This document shows, piece after piece, positions 46,356-55,271 of a stretch of 64,000 nt of DNA (the first letter of the stretch is position 1; each line of letters begins with the position of its first letter). The position numbers were made by a program, and so were the translations under genes. The notes beneath the pieces are model-generated. The model was given only the letters and a program-made list of their open reading frames with translations. It did not search any database and had not been told where the DNA came from. The stretch spans positions 1-64,000 of the forward strand of contig NZ_BBMC01000011.1 in NCBI RefSeq assembly GCF_000971255.1, given 5' to 3'. The DNA comes from Demequina rhizosphaerae (GTDB lineage Bacteria > Actinomycetota > Actinomycetes > Actinomycetales > Demequinaceae).

Positions 46356-49103
46356 ATGAGCACGGAATCGGCAGAGCGGGCGGCGACCGCGTGGTGGTCC
46401 AAGGAGCCGGCGGACGCCGCCGCGGAGCTGGGGGTGGGGCTCGACGGCCTCACCGCGGTCGAGGCGAGCGAGCGCTACTCGCGCTACGGGCCCAACGAGC
46501 TGACCGCCGCGCAGGCCGCGACGCTGTGGCAGCTCGCGCTGCGCCAGCTCGCGGACCCCATGAACCTCATGCTCATCGCGGTCACCGCGATCTCCGCCGC
46601 GATCGGCGAGGTGTCGACGGCGATCATGGTGGGCCTGCTCGTCGTCTTCAACGTGTGGTCCGGCGCGAGCCAGGAGCGCAAGGCCCAGGCGAGCGTGGAC
46701 GCGCTCGCGACGATGCAGGTGCCGCAGGTCCGCGTCCGCCGCGACGGCGGTGTCGTCGCGATCCCGGCACCCGAGCTCGTGCCCGGGGACATCATCGAGC
46801 TCGAGGCGGGCGACATCGTGCCCGCCGACGCGCGCATCGTCCGCGCGACCACGCTGGAGACGCAGGAGTCGGCGCTCACCGGCGAGAGCGCGCCGATCGA
46901 GAAGGGCGCGGCCGCGCTGCCGGATCCCGCGACCGCGCTCGGCGACCGCACCTCGATGCTGTTCCAGAACACGTCCGTGACGCGCGGCACCGCGACGGCG
47001 CTCGTGGTCGCCACCGGCATGGCGACGGAGATGGGCGCGATCGCGACGATGCTGTCGACCGTCGAGCGCGTCCAGTCGCCGCTCCAGCGCGAGCTCTCCG
47101 CGCTCACCCGCATCATCGGCGCGGTGGCGTGGGGCGCGGTCGTGCTCATCGTCGGCCTCGGCATCACGCGCGGCCAGTCGTTCAGCGAGCTGATGTTCCT
47201 CGGCACCGCGGTCGCGATCTCCGCGATCCCCACCGGTCTGCCGACGTTCGTCCAGGGCATGCTGTCGTGGGGCGCCTCCCGGCTCGCCGAGGCGAAGGCG
47301 GTCGTGGCCTCGCTCAACGACGTCGAGACGCTCGGCGCGACGAGCGCGATCTGCTCGGACAAGACCGGCACGCTCACGATGAACCAGATGATGGCGCGCA
47401 GCGTGTGGGTGGGCGGCGAGACGTTCACCGTCGACGGCTCCGGGTACTCGTTCGAGGGCCGGGTGCGCCGCACGCAGGGCGACGAGATCCCGCTCGGCGC
47501 CCCCATCGCGTACGCGCTCGCGCTGCCCAACGACGCGACCGTGAGCGCCGACGGCGTGGTCGTGGGCGACCCGACCGAGGCGGCCTTCGTGGTCCTCGCC
47601 CAGAAGCTCGGCGTCGACGTGCCGGAGGCGCAGCGCCGCTTCCCGCGCGAGGCCGAGGTGCCGTTCGACTCGGACTACAAGTTCATGGCGACGTTCCACC
47701 ACGTCGAGTGGCAGGGGGAGCGGCGGCTGGTGGGCGTCGTCAAGGGCGCCCCGGACGTGCTGCTGGCGCGCTCGTCGCGCGCGTACCTACCGACGCGGGA
47801 CACCGTGCCGGTCGCCGAGCTCGCGGATGCCGTGACTGAGGAGATCGAGTTCCGCTCGTCGCAGGGCCTGCGCACGCTTGCGCTCGCGCTGCGCGTGTAC
47901 GAGGAGGCGGAGGAGGCCGCCGTGCTCGCCGACCCGATGGCGGCGGTGAGCGAGCTCGGGTTCGTCGCGGTCGTCGGCATCGTCGACCCGCTGCGGCCCG
48001 AGGCGAAGGTCGCGGTCGACGAGGCGCACGCCGCCGGCATCGACGTGCGGATGATCACCGGCGACCACGTCGTCACGGCCGCCGCGATCGGGCGCGAGCT
48101 CGACCTGCCGGGGGAGGGGCTGTCGGGCGCCGAGTTCGCGGCCCTGAGCGACGACGAGGTCGACGCGCGGCTCGACGAGCTGTCCGTCTTCGGGCGCGTC
48201 ACCCCGCAGGACAAGCTCCGGTTGGTGCAGCGGCTCCAGGCGCGCGGCGAGGTCGTCGCCATGACCGGCGACGCGGTGAACGATGCGGCGGCGATCAAGC
48301 AGGCCGACGTCGGGGTGGCCATGGGGTCGGGCTCCGAGGTCACCAAGCAGGCCGCGAAGCTCGTGCTCACCGACGACAACTTCGCGACGCTCGTCGGTGC
48401 GGTCAAGCTCGGCCGGGTCGTCTACGCGAAGATCACGTCGTACCTCACGTTCCAGCTGTCGCAGCTCATCGCGCTGCTGATGCTCTTCGTCGTCGCGAGC
48501 CTCATCGACCTCAACGACGGCGTCGCGCTCACGCCCGTCATGGTGCTGGTGCTCAACTTCGCGGTCTCGATCTTCGCGGTGCTCGTCATCCTGTTCGAGC
48601 CCGAGCCGCCGGGGCTGATGCAGCGGCCGCCGCGCGACCCGTCGGCGGGGATCGCGTCGCCGCGCAACGTGGTGCGGTGGCTCATCTACGGCGGCGCGCT
48701 GTTCGTCGCGGCGCTCGTGCCGCTGCTGGCCGGCCAGGACGAGCTGTCGCCCGACGAGGCCTCGCAGCCGATGACGATGGCCTTCGTCATCGTCGCGCTC
48801 GGCACGCTCACCACGGGCCTGCAGCTGCGCCGCGACCCCGAGACGGGCCTCACGGCGCCCTGGGGGCGCGGGACGCGCATGCTGCTGTGGCCGCTCGCGT
48901 TCATCGTCCTCGCCACCGAGCTCGACTTCATGCACGACTGGCTGTACACGTCGTCGCTCACCGGCTGGGAGTGGCTCGCCTGCATCGGGCTCACGCTCGC
49001 GGTGATGGTGGTGGTCGAGGTCGACAAGGCGTTCCGCCGGCGCCGGCAGGAGAAGGTCGCGCCCACCGTCGCGGAGGCCGTGGCTCCCGCGCGGGGCCGC
49101 TGA
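46356..49103 (+). CDS. P2-type cation-transporting ATPase with atypical ion sites
   Basis: A 915-aa P-type ATPase. The actuator loop has LTGESAPIEKG near residue 178, the phosphorylation motif is CSDKTGTLTMN near residue 334, and the hinge reads TGDAVNDAAAIKQADVG instead of TGDGVNDAPALK. In M4 the usual PEGLP is IPTGLP. In M6 the Asp of the NLVTDGLPA motif is missing (LNFAVSIFA). Both are calcium ligands in SERCA, so calcium transport is doubtful and the substrate is open. A TAGACT box at 46324-46329 may drive it. It splits the proB-proA pair. Confidence 0.88.
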   Translation: MSTESAERAATAWWSKEPADAAAELGVGLDGLTAVEASERYSRYGPNELTAAQAATLWQLALRQLADPMNLMLIAVTAISAAIGEVSTAIMVGLLVVFNVWSGASQERKAQASVDALATMQVPQVRVRRDGGVVAIPAPELVPGDIIELEAGDIVPADARIVRATTLETQESALTGESAPIEKGAAALPDPATALGDRTSMLFQNTSVTRGTATALVVATGMATEMGAIATMLSTVERVQSPLQRELSALTRIIGAVAWGAVVLIVGLGITRGQSFSELMFLGTAVAISAIPTGLPTFVQGMLSWGASRLAEAKAVVASLNDVETLGATSAICSDKTGTLTMNQMMARSVWVGGETFTVDGSGYSFEGRVRRTQGDEIPLGAPIAYALALPNDATVSADGVVVGDPTEAAFVVLAQKLGVDVPEAQRRFPREAEVPFDSDYKFMATFHHVEWQGERRLVGVVKGAPDVLLARSSRAYLPTRDTVPVAELADAVTEEIEFRSSQGLRTLALALRVYEEAEEAAVLADPMAAVSELGFVAVVGIVDPLRPEAKVAVDEAHAAGIDVRMITGDHVVTAAAIGRELDLPGEGLSGAEFAALSDDEVDARLDELSVFGRVTPQDKLRLVQRLQARGEVVAMTGDAVNDAAAIKQADVGVAMGSGSEVTKQAAKLVLTDDNFATLVGAVKLGRVVYAKITSYLTFQLSQLIALLMLFVVASLIDLNDGVALTPVMVLVLNFAVSIFAVLVILFEPEPPGLMQRPPRDPSAGIASPRNVVRWLIYGGALFVAALVPLLAGQDELSPDEASQPMTMAFVIVALGTLTTGLQLRRDPETGLTAPWGRGTRMLLWPLAFIVLATELDFMHDWLYTSSLTGWEWLACIGLTLAVMVVVEVDKAFRRRRQEKVAPTVAEAVAPARGR

Positions 49104-49152
49104 CCGGGGGAGATGGTGCCAGCCACCCCTGGGCAGGCACCGTCGAGGCTCC

Positions 49153-49158
49153 TAGACT
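49153..49158 (+). promoter_or_regulatory. -10 box (TAGACT) of proA
   Basis: TAGACT lies 8 nt before the proA ATG, indicating a leaderless transcript. The same CCTAGACTCGAG string occurs before the P-type ATPase gene (from 46322), so both may use the same kind of promoter. Confidence 0.45.
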
Positions 49159-49166
49159 CGAGTGCC

Positions 49167-50450
49167 ATGACCGAGACCGCGATCCCCACCGATGTCGAGT
49201 CCGCCGTCCTCGAGGCCTGCCGCCGCGCCAAGCTCGCCTCCCGCGCGCTCGCGACCGCCACGACGACCGTGAAGAACGACGCGCTCCATGCGATGGCCGA
49301 TGCGCTCGTCGCCCAGGCGGCGCGCATCGTCGAGGCCAACGCGAAAGACCTCGAGCGGGGTCGCGCGAACGACATGTCCCCGGGCCTGCTCGACCGGCTC
49401 GCGCTCGACGAGGGCCGCATCGCGAAGATCGCCGAGGCGCTGCGCTACGTCGCGACGCTGCCCGACCCGGTGGGGGAGATCAAGCGCGGCTCGACGCTGC
49501 CCAACGGCATCCGCCTCATCCAGAAGGCCGTGCCGATGGGTGTGGTCGGCATGATCTACGAGGCACGACCCAACGTCACGGTCGACGCCGCGGGCCTGTC
49601 GCTCAAGTCCGGCAACGCCGCGGTGCTGCGCGGCGGCTCGGCCGCGGCGAGCTCGAACGAGGTGATCGTCGAGGTGCTGCAGGACGCGCTCGAGACCGTC
49701 GGCCTGCCCCGCGACGCGGTGCAGTCGATCGACGCCTACGGCCGTGAGGGCGCCCGCGTGCTCATGAACGCGCGCGGCCTCGTCGACGTCCTCGTGCCGC
49801 GCGGCGGCCGCGATCTCATCCAGACGGTGGTGCGCGAGTCGACCGTGCCCGCGATCGAGACGGGCGAGGGCAACTGCCACGTCTACCTCGACGCGTCGGC
49901 GCCGCTCGAGCGCGCGGCGGCGATCGTGCTCAACTCCAAGACGCACCGCGTGGGCGTGTGCAACGCCGCGGAGACCCTCCTCGTCCACAAGGACGCCGCC
50001 GACAACCTGCCGATGATCCTCGAGCAGCTGCACGAGGCCGGCGTGACCATCCACGCCGACGACGCCGCCGCGGACCTCGCGCCGGCGAACGTGCCGACCG
50101 TGGCCGCGACGGAGGAGGACTGGGCCACCGAGTACCTGTCGCTGGACCTCGCCGTGAAGGTCGTCGACTCGATGGACGAGGCGATCGCGCACATCGCCCG
50201 CTACTCGACCGGCCACACCGAGGCGATCGTCACGAACGACATCGACGCGGCCCAGCACTTCGTCGCGCACATCGACTCCGCCGCGGTCATGGTGAACGCG
50301 TCGACACGGTTCACGGACGGCGGCGAGTTCGGCCTCGGCGCGGAGATCGGCATCTCCACGCAGAAGCTGCACGCGCGCGGACCGATGGGGCTCGGCGAGC
50401 TCACCACGACGACGTGGGTGGCCTACGGCGAGGGGCACGTCCGCCCCTGA
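49167..50450 (+). CDS. proA: Gamma-glutamyl phosphate reductase
   Basis: A 427-aa enzyme of the aldehyde dehydrogenase superfamily that makes glutamate semialdehyde for proline synthesis. [20 protein letters not shown] near residue 131 and the active-site Cys in [14 protein letters not shown] near residue 271 are intact, and [16 protein letters not shown] lies near the end. ATG at 49167 is the first codon after the -10 box at leaderless distance. Confidence 0.96.
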   Translation: MTETAIPTDVESAVLEACRRAKLASRALATATTTVKNDALHAMADALVAQAARIVEANAKDLERGRANDMSPGLLDRLALDEGRIAKIAEALRYVATLPDPVGEIKRGSTLPNGIRLIQKAVPMGVVGMIYEARPNVTVDAAGLSLKSGNAAVLRGGSAAASSNEVIVEVLQDALETVGLPRDAVQSIDAYGREGARVLMNARGLVDVLVPRGGRDLIQTVVRESTVPAIETGEGNCHVYLDASAPLERAAAIVLNSKTHRVGVCNAAETLLVHKDAADNLPMILEQLHEAGVTIHADDAAADLAPANVPTVAATEEDWATEYLSLDLAVKVVDSMDEAIAHIARYSTGHTEAIVTNDIDAAQHFVAHIDSAAVMVNASTRFTDGGEFGLGAEIGISTQKLHARGPMGLGELTTTTWVAYGEGHVRP

Positions 50451-50521
50451 CGCGGCCGGGCCGTCCCCGCATCGTCCCCAGCGGTGCCATAATCGCGGGA
50501 GACAACAGGAGGAGTCCCCCC

Positions 50522-50668
50522 ATGATCACCGAGGCCGTCGAGACCACGTCGCACGTCGTCAACGAGCTCCCCATCCCCGCGCCCGCGATCGGGCTGCTGG
50601 CCTTCACGGGCCTGATGGCGCTGCTGTTCGTGACGTACGCGTTCCGGAGCGTCGGCACGCGCCACTGA
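50522..50668 (+). CDS. 48-aa single-pass membrane peptide
   Basis: A short protein with one transmembrane helix at residues about 19-42 (APAIGLLAFTGLMALLFVTY), charged at both ends. A strong AGGAGGAG site 7 nt before the ATG supports translation. A CATAAT box lies at 50488-50493. Small proteins of this type occur between proA and nadD in related actinobacteria; the function is unknown. One copy of the dispersed 12-mer is immediately upstream. Confidence 0.75.
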   Translation: MITEAVETTSHVVNELPIPAPAIGLLAFTGLMALLFVTYAFRSVGTRH

Positions 50669-50669
50669 C

Positions 50670-51266
50670 GTGGAGGCGCCCCTCGCACGAGTGGGCGTGC
50701 TCGGCGGCACGTTCGATCCGATCCATCACGGCCACCTCGCCGCGGCCTCGGAGGTCTGCGCGCGCCTGGGGCTCGATCAGATCCTGCTGACGCCGGCGTA
50801 CTCGCAGCCGTTCAAGCAGGGGATCGACACCGCGTCGCCCGCGCACCGGCTCGCGATGTGCGAGCTGGCCGCGGCGGAGGACGAGCGGTTCGCCGTGTCG
50901 CCAGTCGACATCGAGCGCGGAGGCGTCACCTACACGGTCGACACGCTCGCGGACCTGCGCGAGCAGCGGCCCGACGCGGAGCTGTTCTTCATCACCGGGG
51001 CCGATGCGCTGGCACGGCTCGACGAGTGGAAGGACGCCGAGCGGCTGCCCGGTCTCGCGACCTTCGTGGGAGTGACACGGCCCGGTCATTCGTTGGACGA
51101 GTCGGAATGGCCACATATCCTGGTGGAGACCCCTTCACTGGCGATATCGTCGACCGATGTGCGTCGCCGGGTGAGGGCCGGGTTGCCGATCCGCTACCTT
51201 GTACCCCGATCCGTGGCCGACTACATCGCCATGAACGGGCTCTACTACGGAGGACTTGATGACTGA
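50670..51266 (+). CDS. nadD: Nicotinate-nucleotide adenylyltransferase
   Basis: A 198-aa NAD biosynthesis enzyme. The nucleotidyltransferase motif GGTFDPIHHGH (residues 12-22) and the C-terminal ISSTDVRRRVRAG (residues about 158-170) are intact, with the usual FFITGADAL in between. GTG start 1 nt after the small membrane peptide stop. Its end overlaps the next gene by 8 nt. Confidence 0.95.
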   Translation: MEAPLARVGVLGGTFDPIHHGHLAAASEVCARLGLDQILLTPAYSQPFKQGIDTASPAHRLAMCELAAAEDERFAVSPVDIERGGVTYTVDTLADLREQRPDAELFFITGADALARLDEWKDAERLPGLATFVGVTRPGHSLDESEWPHILVETPSLAISSTDVRRRVRAGLPIRYLVPRSVADYIAMNGLYYGGLDD

Positions 51267-52932
51267 CCAGGGAAGGCCTTTGTCGCGCCGAGAGCGTCGA
51301 GAGGCCGAGGTCAGGAAGGCCGCCCCGGATCAGCCCACGACCCCCATCCCGTCGACGGTGGCCGGGCCCCCGACCCACCCCGACGGAACTCCGCTCACCC
51401 GCAAGGAGCGCCGCGCGCTCGAGCGCGGCGAGCACGGCGTCGAGACGTGGACCCAGGAGGAGGAGCTCATCGCGACGGGCCAGCTGCCCGCGATGACGCC
51501 CGACCTCCTCGAGGCGCAGGAGATGATCGCGCGCCGTCGTGCGGAGCGCGCCGCCGCGCCCGTGGCGGAGGAGCCCGTCGCGGAGCCCGAGTCCGCGCCC
51601 GAGTCCGCAGTCGAGGCGGAGACGGTCGCGGAGACCCAGGCGGAGCCCGAGGCTGAGGCCCCCGTCGAGCCGGAGCCGGTCATGGAGGCCCAGCCGGAGC
51701 CGGAGCCCGTTGCGGAGCCTGAGCCTGAGCCTGTCGCCGACGTGGAGCCCGAGCCGGAGCCCGAGCCCGCGGCCCCCGTCTGGGAGCCCGAGGTCATCGC
51801 GCAGGCGGAGACGCAGCCCATGGCGGAGCCGATCGCCGAGCCGATCGCCACTGCCGAGCCGGAGCCTGAGACCCAGCCTGAGGCCGAGGCCGAGCCGGAG
51901 CCCGAGCTTCCCACCGAGGAGCCCACGCCCACGGGCGCGATCGACACGATCCCCGAGGAGTACCGCCACCTCTTCCCGCCGGGCTCGCTCCAGGCGCGCC
52001 GCCTCGAGGAGCGCGCCGCGCGCGGTGAGACCGCCACGCCTCCCACCGGCACGCCCGAGACCCCCGCGGTGCAGGATGCCGGCGACGACCCGGCCGCCGA
52101 GATCCGCCGCCTCACGGCCGAGGCCATGGCCGGCATCACCCGCGCCCAGCAGGCGCGCCGCGCGCCCGCGCCGGAGGCCCTCGAGCCTCCGGAGGAGACC
52201 CCGGAGGCGCCCGCCGAGGACACCGCCGCAGACGAGCCCGTCGCCGAGGACGTCGCTGCCGAGCCCGAGCCGCAGCCCGACGCTCCGGAGCCCGGCGTCC
52301 TCGAGGAGGACGTCGAGACCGAGATCCTCGACCCCGCCGACGTCTACGCGCAGGCGGAGTCCGCCAGCGCCCCGGACGGCGAGACGGACCTCGAGGAGGA
52401 CGCCGAGGAGACCGCCTACGCGCCGGCCCTCGCCGCCGAGCTCGCAGGCGCGAGCCTGCCGCAGCGCGGCACCGCGGTGACGGAGGCGCCCGCGCCCGCC
52501 GAGACGGAGACCGCCACGGCGGCGACGCCCTCGGGCGGGTCGGCGATCGTGCCCGCGGGCATGCGCCACGTGTCCCAGGCGAGCGCGTCCGCGCCCACGC
52601 GCTGGGAGTCGCACCCGCTCGCGCAGGCCCAGCCGCGCGAGGTGGCCGACTACGCCCCGTCCGAGGACATCCCGATCCCGGACTTCACCAAGATCATGCA
52701 CGGCTACGCGTCGACGTCGTCGTCGGCGGGCACGGCACCCGCGGGCGAGGTCGGCGACGAGCCCTCCGGCACGGACCTGCCCGGCATGCCCGGCGACGAG
52801 TACCCGCGCCGCCCGCAGCCCGACGCCCCGGACGAGGGCGCGCATCACTTCGCGTGGGCGCACCTCGCCGTCATCGGCGCGGTCGCCTTCCTGCTCGGCG
52901 TGCTCGTCTGGCACCTCACGGGGAACGCCTGA
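51259..52932 (+). CDS. Glu/Pro/Ala-rich tail-anchored membrane protein
   Basis: A 557-aa protein of unknown function. A basic N-terminus (LSRRERREAEVRKA) and a second basic patch (LTRKERRALERGE) are followed by long low-complexity Glu-Pro repeats (EPEPEP type, residues about 95-230) and further acidic linkers. The only membrane segment is at the extreme C-terminus (LAVIGAVAFLLGVLVWHL). It is therefore a cytoplasmic protein anchored by its tail. ATG at 51259 with GGAGGA 5 nt upstream. It sits between nadD and rsfS and overlaps both. Confidence 0.75.
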   Translation: MTDQGRPLSRRERREAEVRKAAPDQPTTPIPSTVAGPPTHPDGTPLTRKERRALERGEHGVETWTQEEELIATGQLPAMTPDLLEAQEMIARRRAERAAAPVAEEPVAEPESAPESAVEAETVAETQAEPEAEAPVEPEPVMEAQPEPEPVAEPEPEPVADVEPEPEPEPAAPVWEPEVIAQAETQPMAEPIAEPIATAEPEPETQPEAEAEPEPELPTEEPTPTGAIDTIPEEYRHLFPPGSLQARRLEERAARGETATPPTGTPETPAVQDAGDDPAAEIRRLTAEAMAGITRAQQARRAPAPEALEPPEETPEAPAEDTAADEPVAEDVAAEPEPQPDAPEPGVLEEDVETEILDPADVYAQAESASAPDGETDLEEDAEETAYAPALAAELAGASLPQRGTAVTEAPAPAETETATAATPSGGSAIVPAGMRHVSQASASAPTRWESHPLAQAQPREVADYAPSEDIPIPDFTKIMHGYASTSSSAGTAPAGEVGDEPSGTDLPGMPGDEYPRRPQPDAPDEGAHHFAWAHLAVIGAVAFLLGVLVWHLTGNA

Positions 52933-53294
52933 TGGCCGCCACCGCGAGGGCCCTCGAGCTGGTCCAGGCCGCAGCCGCCGCCGCGGACGCGAGGAAGGCG
53001 GAGGACATCCTCGCCCTCGACGTGTCCGCGCACCTGCCGCTGTCCGACGCGTTCGTCATCGCCTCCGCCTCCAACGAGCGTCAGGTGGCCGCGATCGCCG
53101 AGGCCGTCGAGGAGGAGCTGCACCGCCACGGTGCCAAGGCGATCCGCCGCGAGGGCGTGCGCGAGGGGCGCTGGGCGCTGCTCGACTTCAACGACGTGAT
53201 CGTCCATGTCATGCACGACGAGGAGCGCGGCTACTACGAGCTCGAGCGTCTGTGGAAGGACTGCCCGGTCATCGAGCTGCAGCTCGGCGAGTGA
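52932..53294 (+). CDS. rsfS: Ribosomal silencing factor RsfS
   Basis: A 120-aa RsfS/DUF143 protein that blocks 50S-30S joining under starvation by binding uL14. The core is KAEDILALDVSAHLPLSDAF with VREGRWALLDFNDVIVHVMH. ATG overlaps the upstream stop (TGATG), and its own end overlaps the next gene by 4 nt. Confidence 0.93.
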   Translation: MAATARALELVQAAAAAADARKAEDILALDVSAHLPLSDAFVIASASNERQVAAIAEAVEEELHRHGAKAIRREGVREGRWALLDFNDVIVHVMHDEERGYYELERLWKDCPVIELQLGE

Positions 53295-53911
53295 CCCGCG
53301 TCTTCCTCGTCCGCCACGGACAGACGGACTGGAACCGCGAGGGGCGGCTCCAGGGGTCGACCGACATCCCGCTCAACGCGACGGGGCGCGCGCAGGCCCG
53401 TGCCGCCGCATCGTCCCTCTGGCCGGCCCTCGAGGGCGAGCCCGTCGTGGTGTCCTCGGCCCTCGGGCGTGCCGTGGAGACGGCACGCATCCTCGTGGGG
53501 GACCGACCCGCGTCGATCCACCAGGACGCGCGCCTGGGCGAGCGCCGCTACGGCCCCTGGGAGGGCCTGGACGCCCACGAGCGGGCGACGCGCTTCCCCG
53601 ACGACCACGCCGCGTGGAAGGCCGGCTACGAGCCCGACTTCGACGGCTACGAGACCCATGCCGAGGTCGCCGCGCGCACCACGGCCGCGGTCGACGAGTG
53701 GGTCGCGAGGGTGCCGGGCGACCTCGTGCTCGTCGCGCACGGCTCGTCGGGCCGCATGATGCTGCTCGCGCTGCTCGGGCTCCCGCTGGAGGGACGCACC
53801 CTCGGCAGCCTTCACAACGCCGCCTGGTCGCGCCTCGTGCCGTCGTCCGCCGGCGGCTGGTCGCTCGAGAGCCACAACGTGGGCGCGCCGCCCGTGGAGG
53901 TGGCGCCGTGA
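53291..53911 (+). CDS. Histidine phosphatase family protein, GpgP-like
   Basis: A 206-aa phosphoglycerate-mutase-type phosphatase. The catalytic RHGQTDWN (residues 8-15) and the second His in VAHGSSGRMMLL are intact. Right after rsfS is the place of glucosyl-3-phosphoglycerate phosphatase (GpgP) in mycobacteria, so this or the next gene may have that role. GTG start overlapping rsfS; the end overlaps its paralogue by 4 nt. Confidence 0.85.
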   Translation: MTRVFLVRHGQTDWNREGRLQGSTDIPLNATGRAQARAAASSLWPALEGEPVVVSSALGRAVETARILVGDRPASIHQDARLGERRYGPWEGLDAHERATRFPDDHAAWKAGYEPDFDGYETHAEVAARTTAAVDEWVARVPGDLVLVAHGSSGRMMLLALLGLPLEGRTLGSLHNAAWSRLVPSSAGGWSLESHNVGAPPVEVAP

Positions 53912-54537
53912 CCGTCCTCGTCCTCATGCGCCACGGGCGCACGGGCTACAACGCCGAGGGCCGCCTGCAGGGCTCGCTCGACGTGCCGCTGGGGGAGGAG
54001 GGGCGCCTGCAGGCGCGCGACGCCGCGGCGGTGATCCACGCCGCGTACGGCACGCCCGACCGCATCGTCTGCTCGCCGCTCCTGCGCGCCGCCGACACCG
54101 CGGCCGAGCTGTCCGCCGTCACCGGCGTGCCCGCCCGCCCGGATCCGCGCCTCACGCAGCGTTCGTACGGCGAGTGGGAGGGGCTCACGCTCGACGAGGT
54201 GCGCGAGCGCTGGCCCCGCGAGTACGACCGCCGCCACCAGGGCCTCGACCCGCGCATCCAGGGCTGGGGCAAGGCCGTCGACGTCTCCGCCCGGGTCGCC
54301 GAGGGCCTCGCCGAGGCGTGCGAGGGAGCGCGTCTCGTGGTGGCCGTGAGCCACGGCTCCGCGATCATGCTCGGCTCGCTCGCGCTGCTCGGCCTCGACG
54401 TCCACTCGACCGTCCTCGGCAAGCTCCCGCACGCCCACTGGAACGTCCTGGAGTCGACCGGCGACCGCTGGTCCGTCGCGCGCTACGGATTGTCGATCGC
54501 GTCGTCGCTGGTAGACGAGTCGGCCGACGCCGATTAA
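53908..54537 (+). CDS. Histidine phosphatase family protein (second copy)
   Basis: A 209-aa paralogue of the preceding protein with MRHGRTGYNAEGRLQG (residues 7-22) and VAVSHGSAIMLGSLAL holding the catalytic His residues. RSYGEWEGLTLDEV is a typical family segment. The two copies are clearly diverged, so they probably act on different phosphates. GTG start overlaps the upstream stop. Confidence 0.85.
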   Translation: MTVLVLMRHGRTGYNAEGRLQGSLDVPLGEEGRLQARDAAAVIHAAYGTPDRIVCSPLLRAADTAAELSAVTGVPARPDPRLTQRSYGEWEGLTLDEVRERWPREYDRRHQGLDPRIQGWGKAVDVSARVAEGLAEACEGARLVVAVSHGSAIMLGSLALLGLDVHSTVLGKLPHAHWNVLESTGDRWSVARYGLSIASSLVDESADAD

Positions 54538-54558
54538 CACTTCGCTAAGAATCTGGGC

Positions 54559-54564
54559 TAGTAT
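54559..54564 (+). promoter_or_regulatory. -10 box (TAGTAT) of tRNA-Ala
   Basis: TAGTAT lies 39 nt before the tRNA, with TTAACA (54534-54539) as a possible -35 at a rather long 19-bp spacing. Confidence 0.45.
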
Positions 54565-54603
54565 CTATCTCGCTCTCAGGAGCACGGAATCCGCAAGGAT
54601 GAC

Positions 54604-54676
54604 GGGGCTGTGGCGCAGCTGGTAGCGCACCTGCATGGCATGCAGGGGGTCAGGGGTTCGAGTCCCCTCAGCTCCA
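54604..54676 (+). tRNA. tRNA-Ala (anticodon GGC)
   Basis: A 73-nt cloverleaf. The acceptor GGGGCTG pairs with CAGCTCC (one G-U), and the discriminator is A. The D arm contains GCGCAGCTGGTAGCGC, the anticodon arm is CCTGC-ATGGCAT-GCAGG giving anticodon GGC, and the T arm has GGTTCGAGTCC. The 3' CCA is not encoded (CGA follows). Confidence 0.95.
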
Positions 54677-54702
54677 CGAAGTGTTGAGACAGCACTTGAC
54701 GG

Positions 54703-54734
54703 AAGGCCGCTCCTCGGAGCGGCCTTTCGTGTTT
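54703..54734 (+). terminator. tRNA-Ala terminator
   Basis: An 11-bp perfect stem (54703-54713 with 54716-54726, 2-nt spacer) is followed by TTCGTGTTT. It lies 27 nt after the tRNA. Confidence 0.75.
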
Positions 54735-54788
54735 CCCGGGCGCCTCGCGCCGTCGCATGGGACGATGCGGCGGTACAGGAGGTGCTCC

Positions 54789-55220
54789 ATGGCCGGGCCC
54801 GAATCGATGCGGCGGACCGACGACGACGTCGACGCGTTCCTCGCCGCGGGCCCGCGTGCCGAGCTCCTGCTGGCGGTCGACGCGGCGCTGCGCGCCGGCA
54901 TGCCCGGCGTGTCCCGGACCCTCTGGCGCGGCGTGTTCTGGGGCGGCACGGAGCAGGCGATCGTCGGCTACGGCGACATCGCGCAGCCGCGGCCGCGCGG
55001 CGAGCCGGTGGAGTGGTTCCTCATCGGGCTCGCGGAGCAGAAGAACCACGTGAGCCTCTACGTCAACGCCGTCGCGGACGGGGCGTATCTCGCGCACCGG
55101 TACGCCGACCGCCTGGGCCGGGTGAAGGTCGGGGCGGCGGCCGTCAACTTCAGACGCCTCGAGGATGTGGACCTCGACGTGGTCGCCGAGATGGCGCGCG
55201 AGGCGGTCGTGCTGTCGTGA
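54789..55220 (+). CDS. DUF1801 (YdhG-like) domain protein
   Basis: A 143-aa protein with the DUF1801 layout: DDDVDAFLAAGP at the start, GYGDIAQPRPRGEPVEWFLIGL in the middle, and a basic VNFRRLEDVDLDVV end. The function of the family is unknown. ATG at 54789 with an AGGAGGTG site 4 nt upstream. An exact copy of the dispersed 12-mer (54759-54770) lies just before the ribosome site. Confidence 0.75.
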   Translation: MAGPESMRRTDDDVDAFLAAGPRAELLLAVDAALRAGMPGVSRTLWRGVFWGGTEQAIVGYGDIAQPRPRGEPVEWFLIGLAEQKNHVSLYVNAVADGAYLAHRYADRLGRVKVGAAAVNFRRLEDVDLDVVAEMAREAVVLS

Positions 55221-55271
55221 CGTGCGGCGCCGGGGCCGGCGCGATGTAGCCTCAACGCACAGGAGGCCTCG

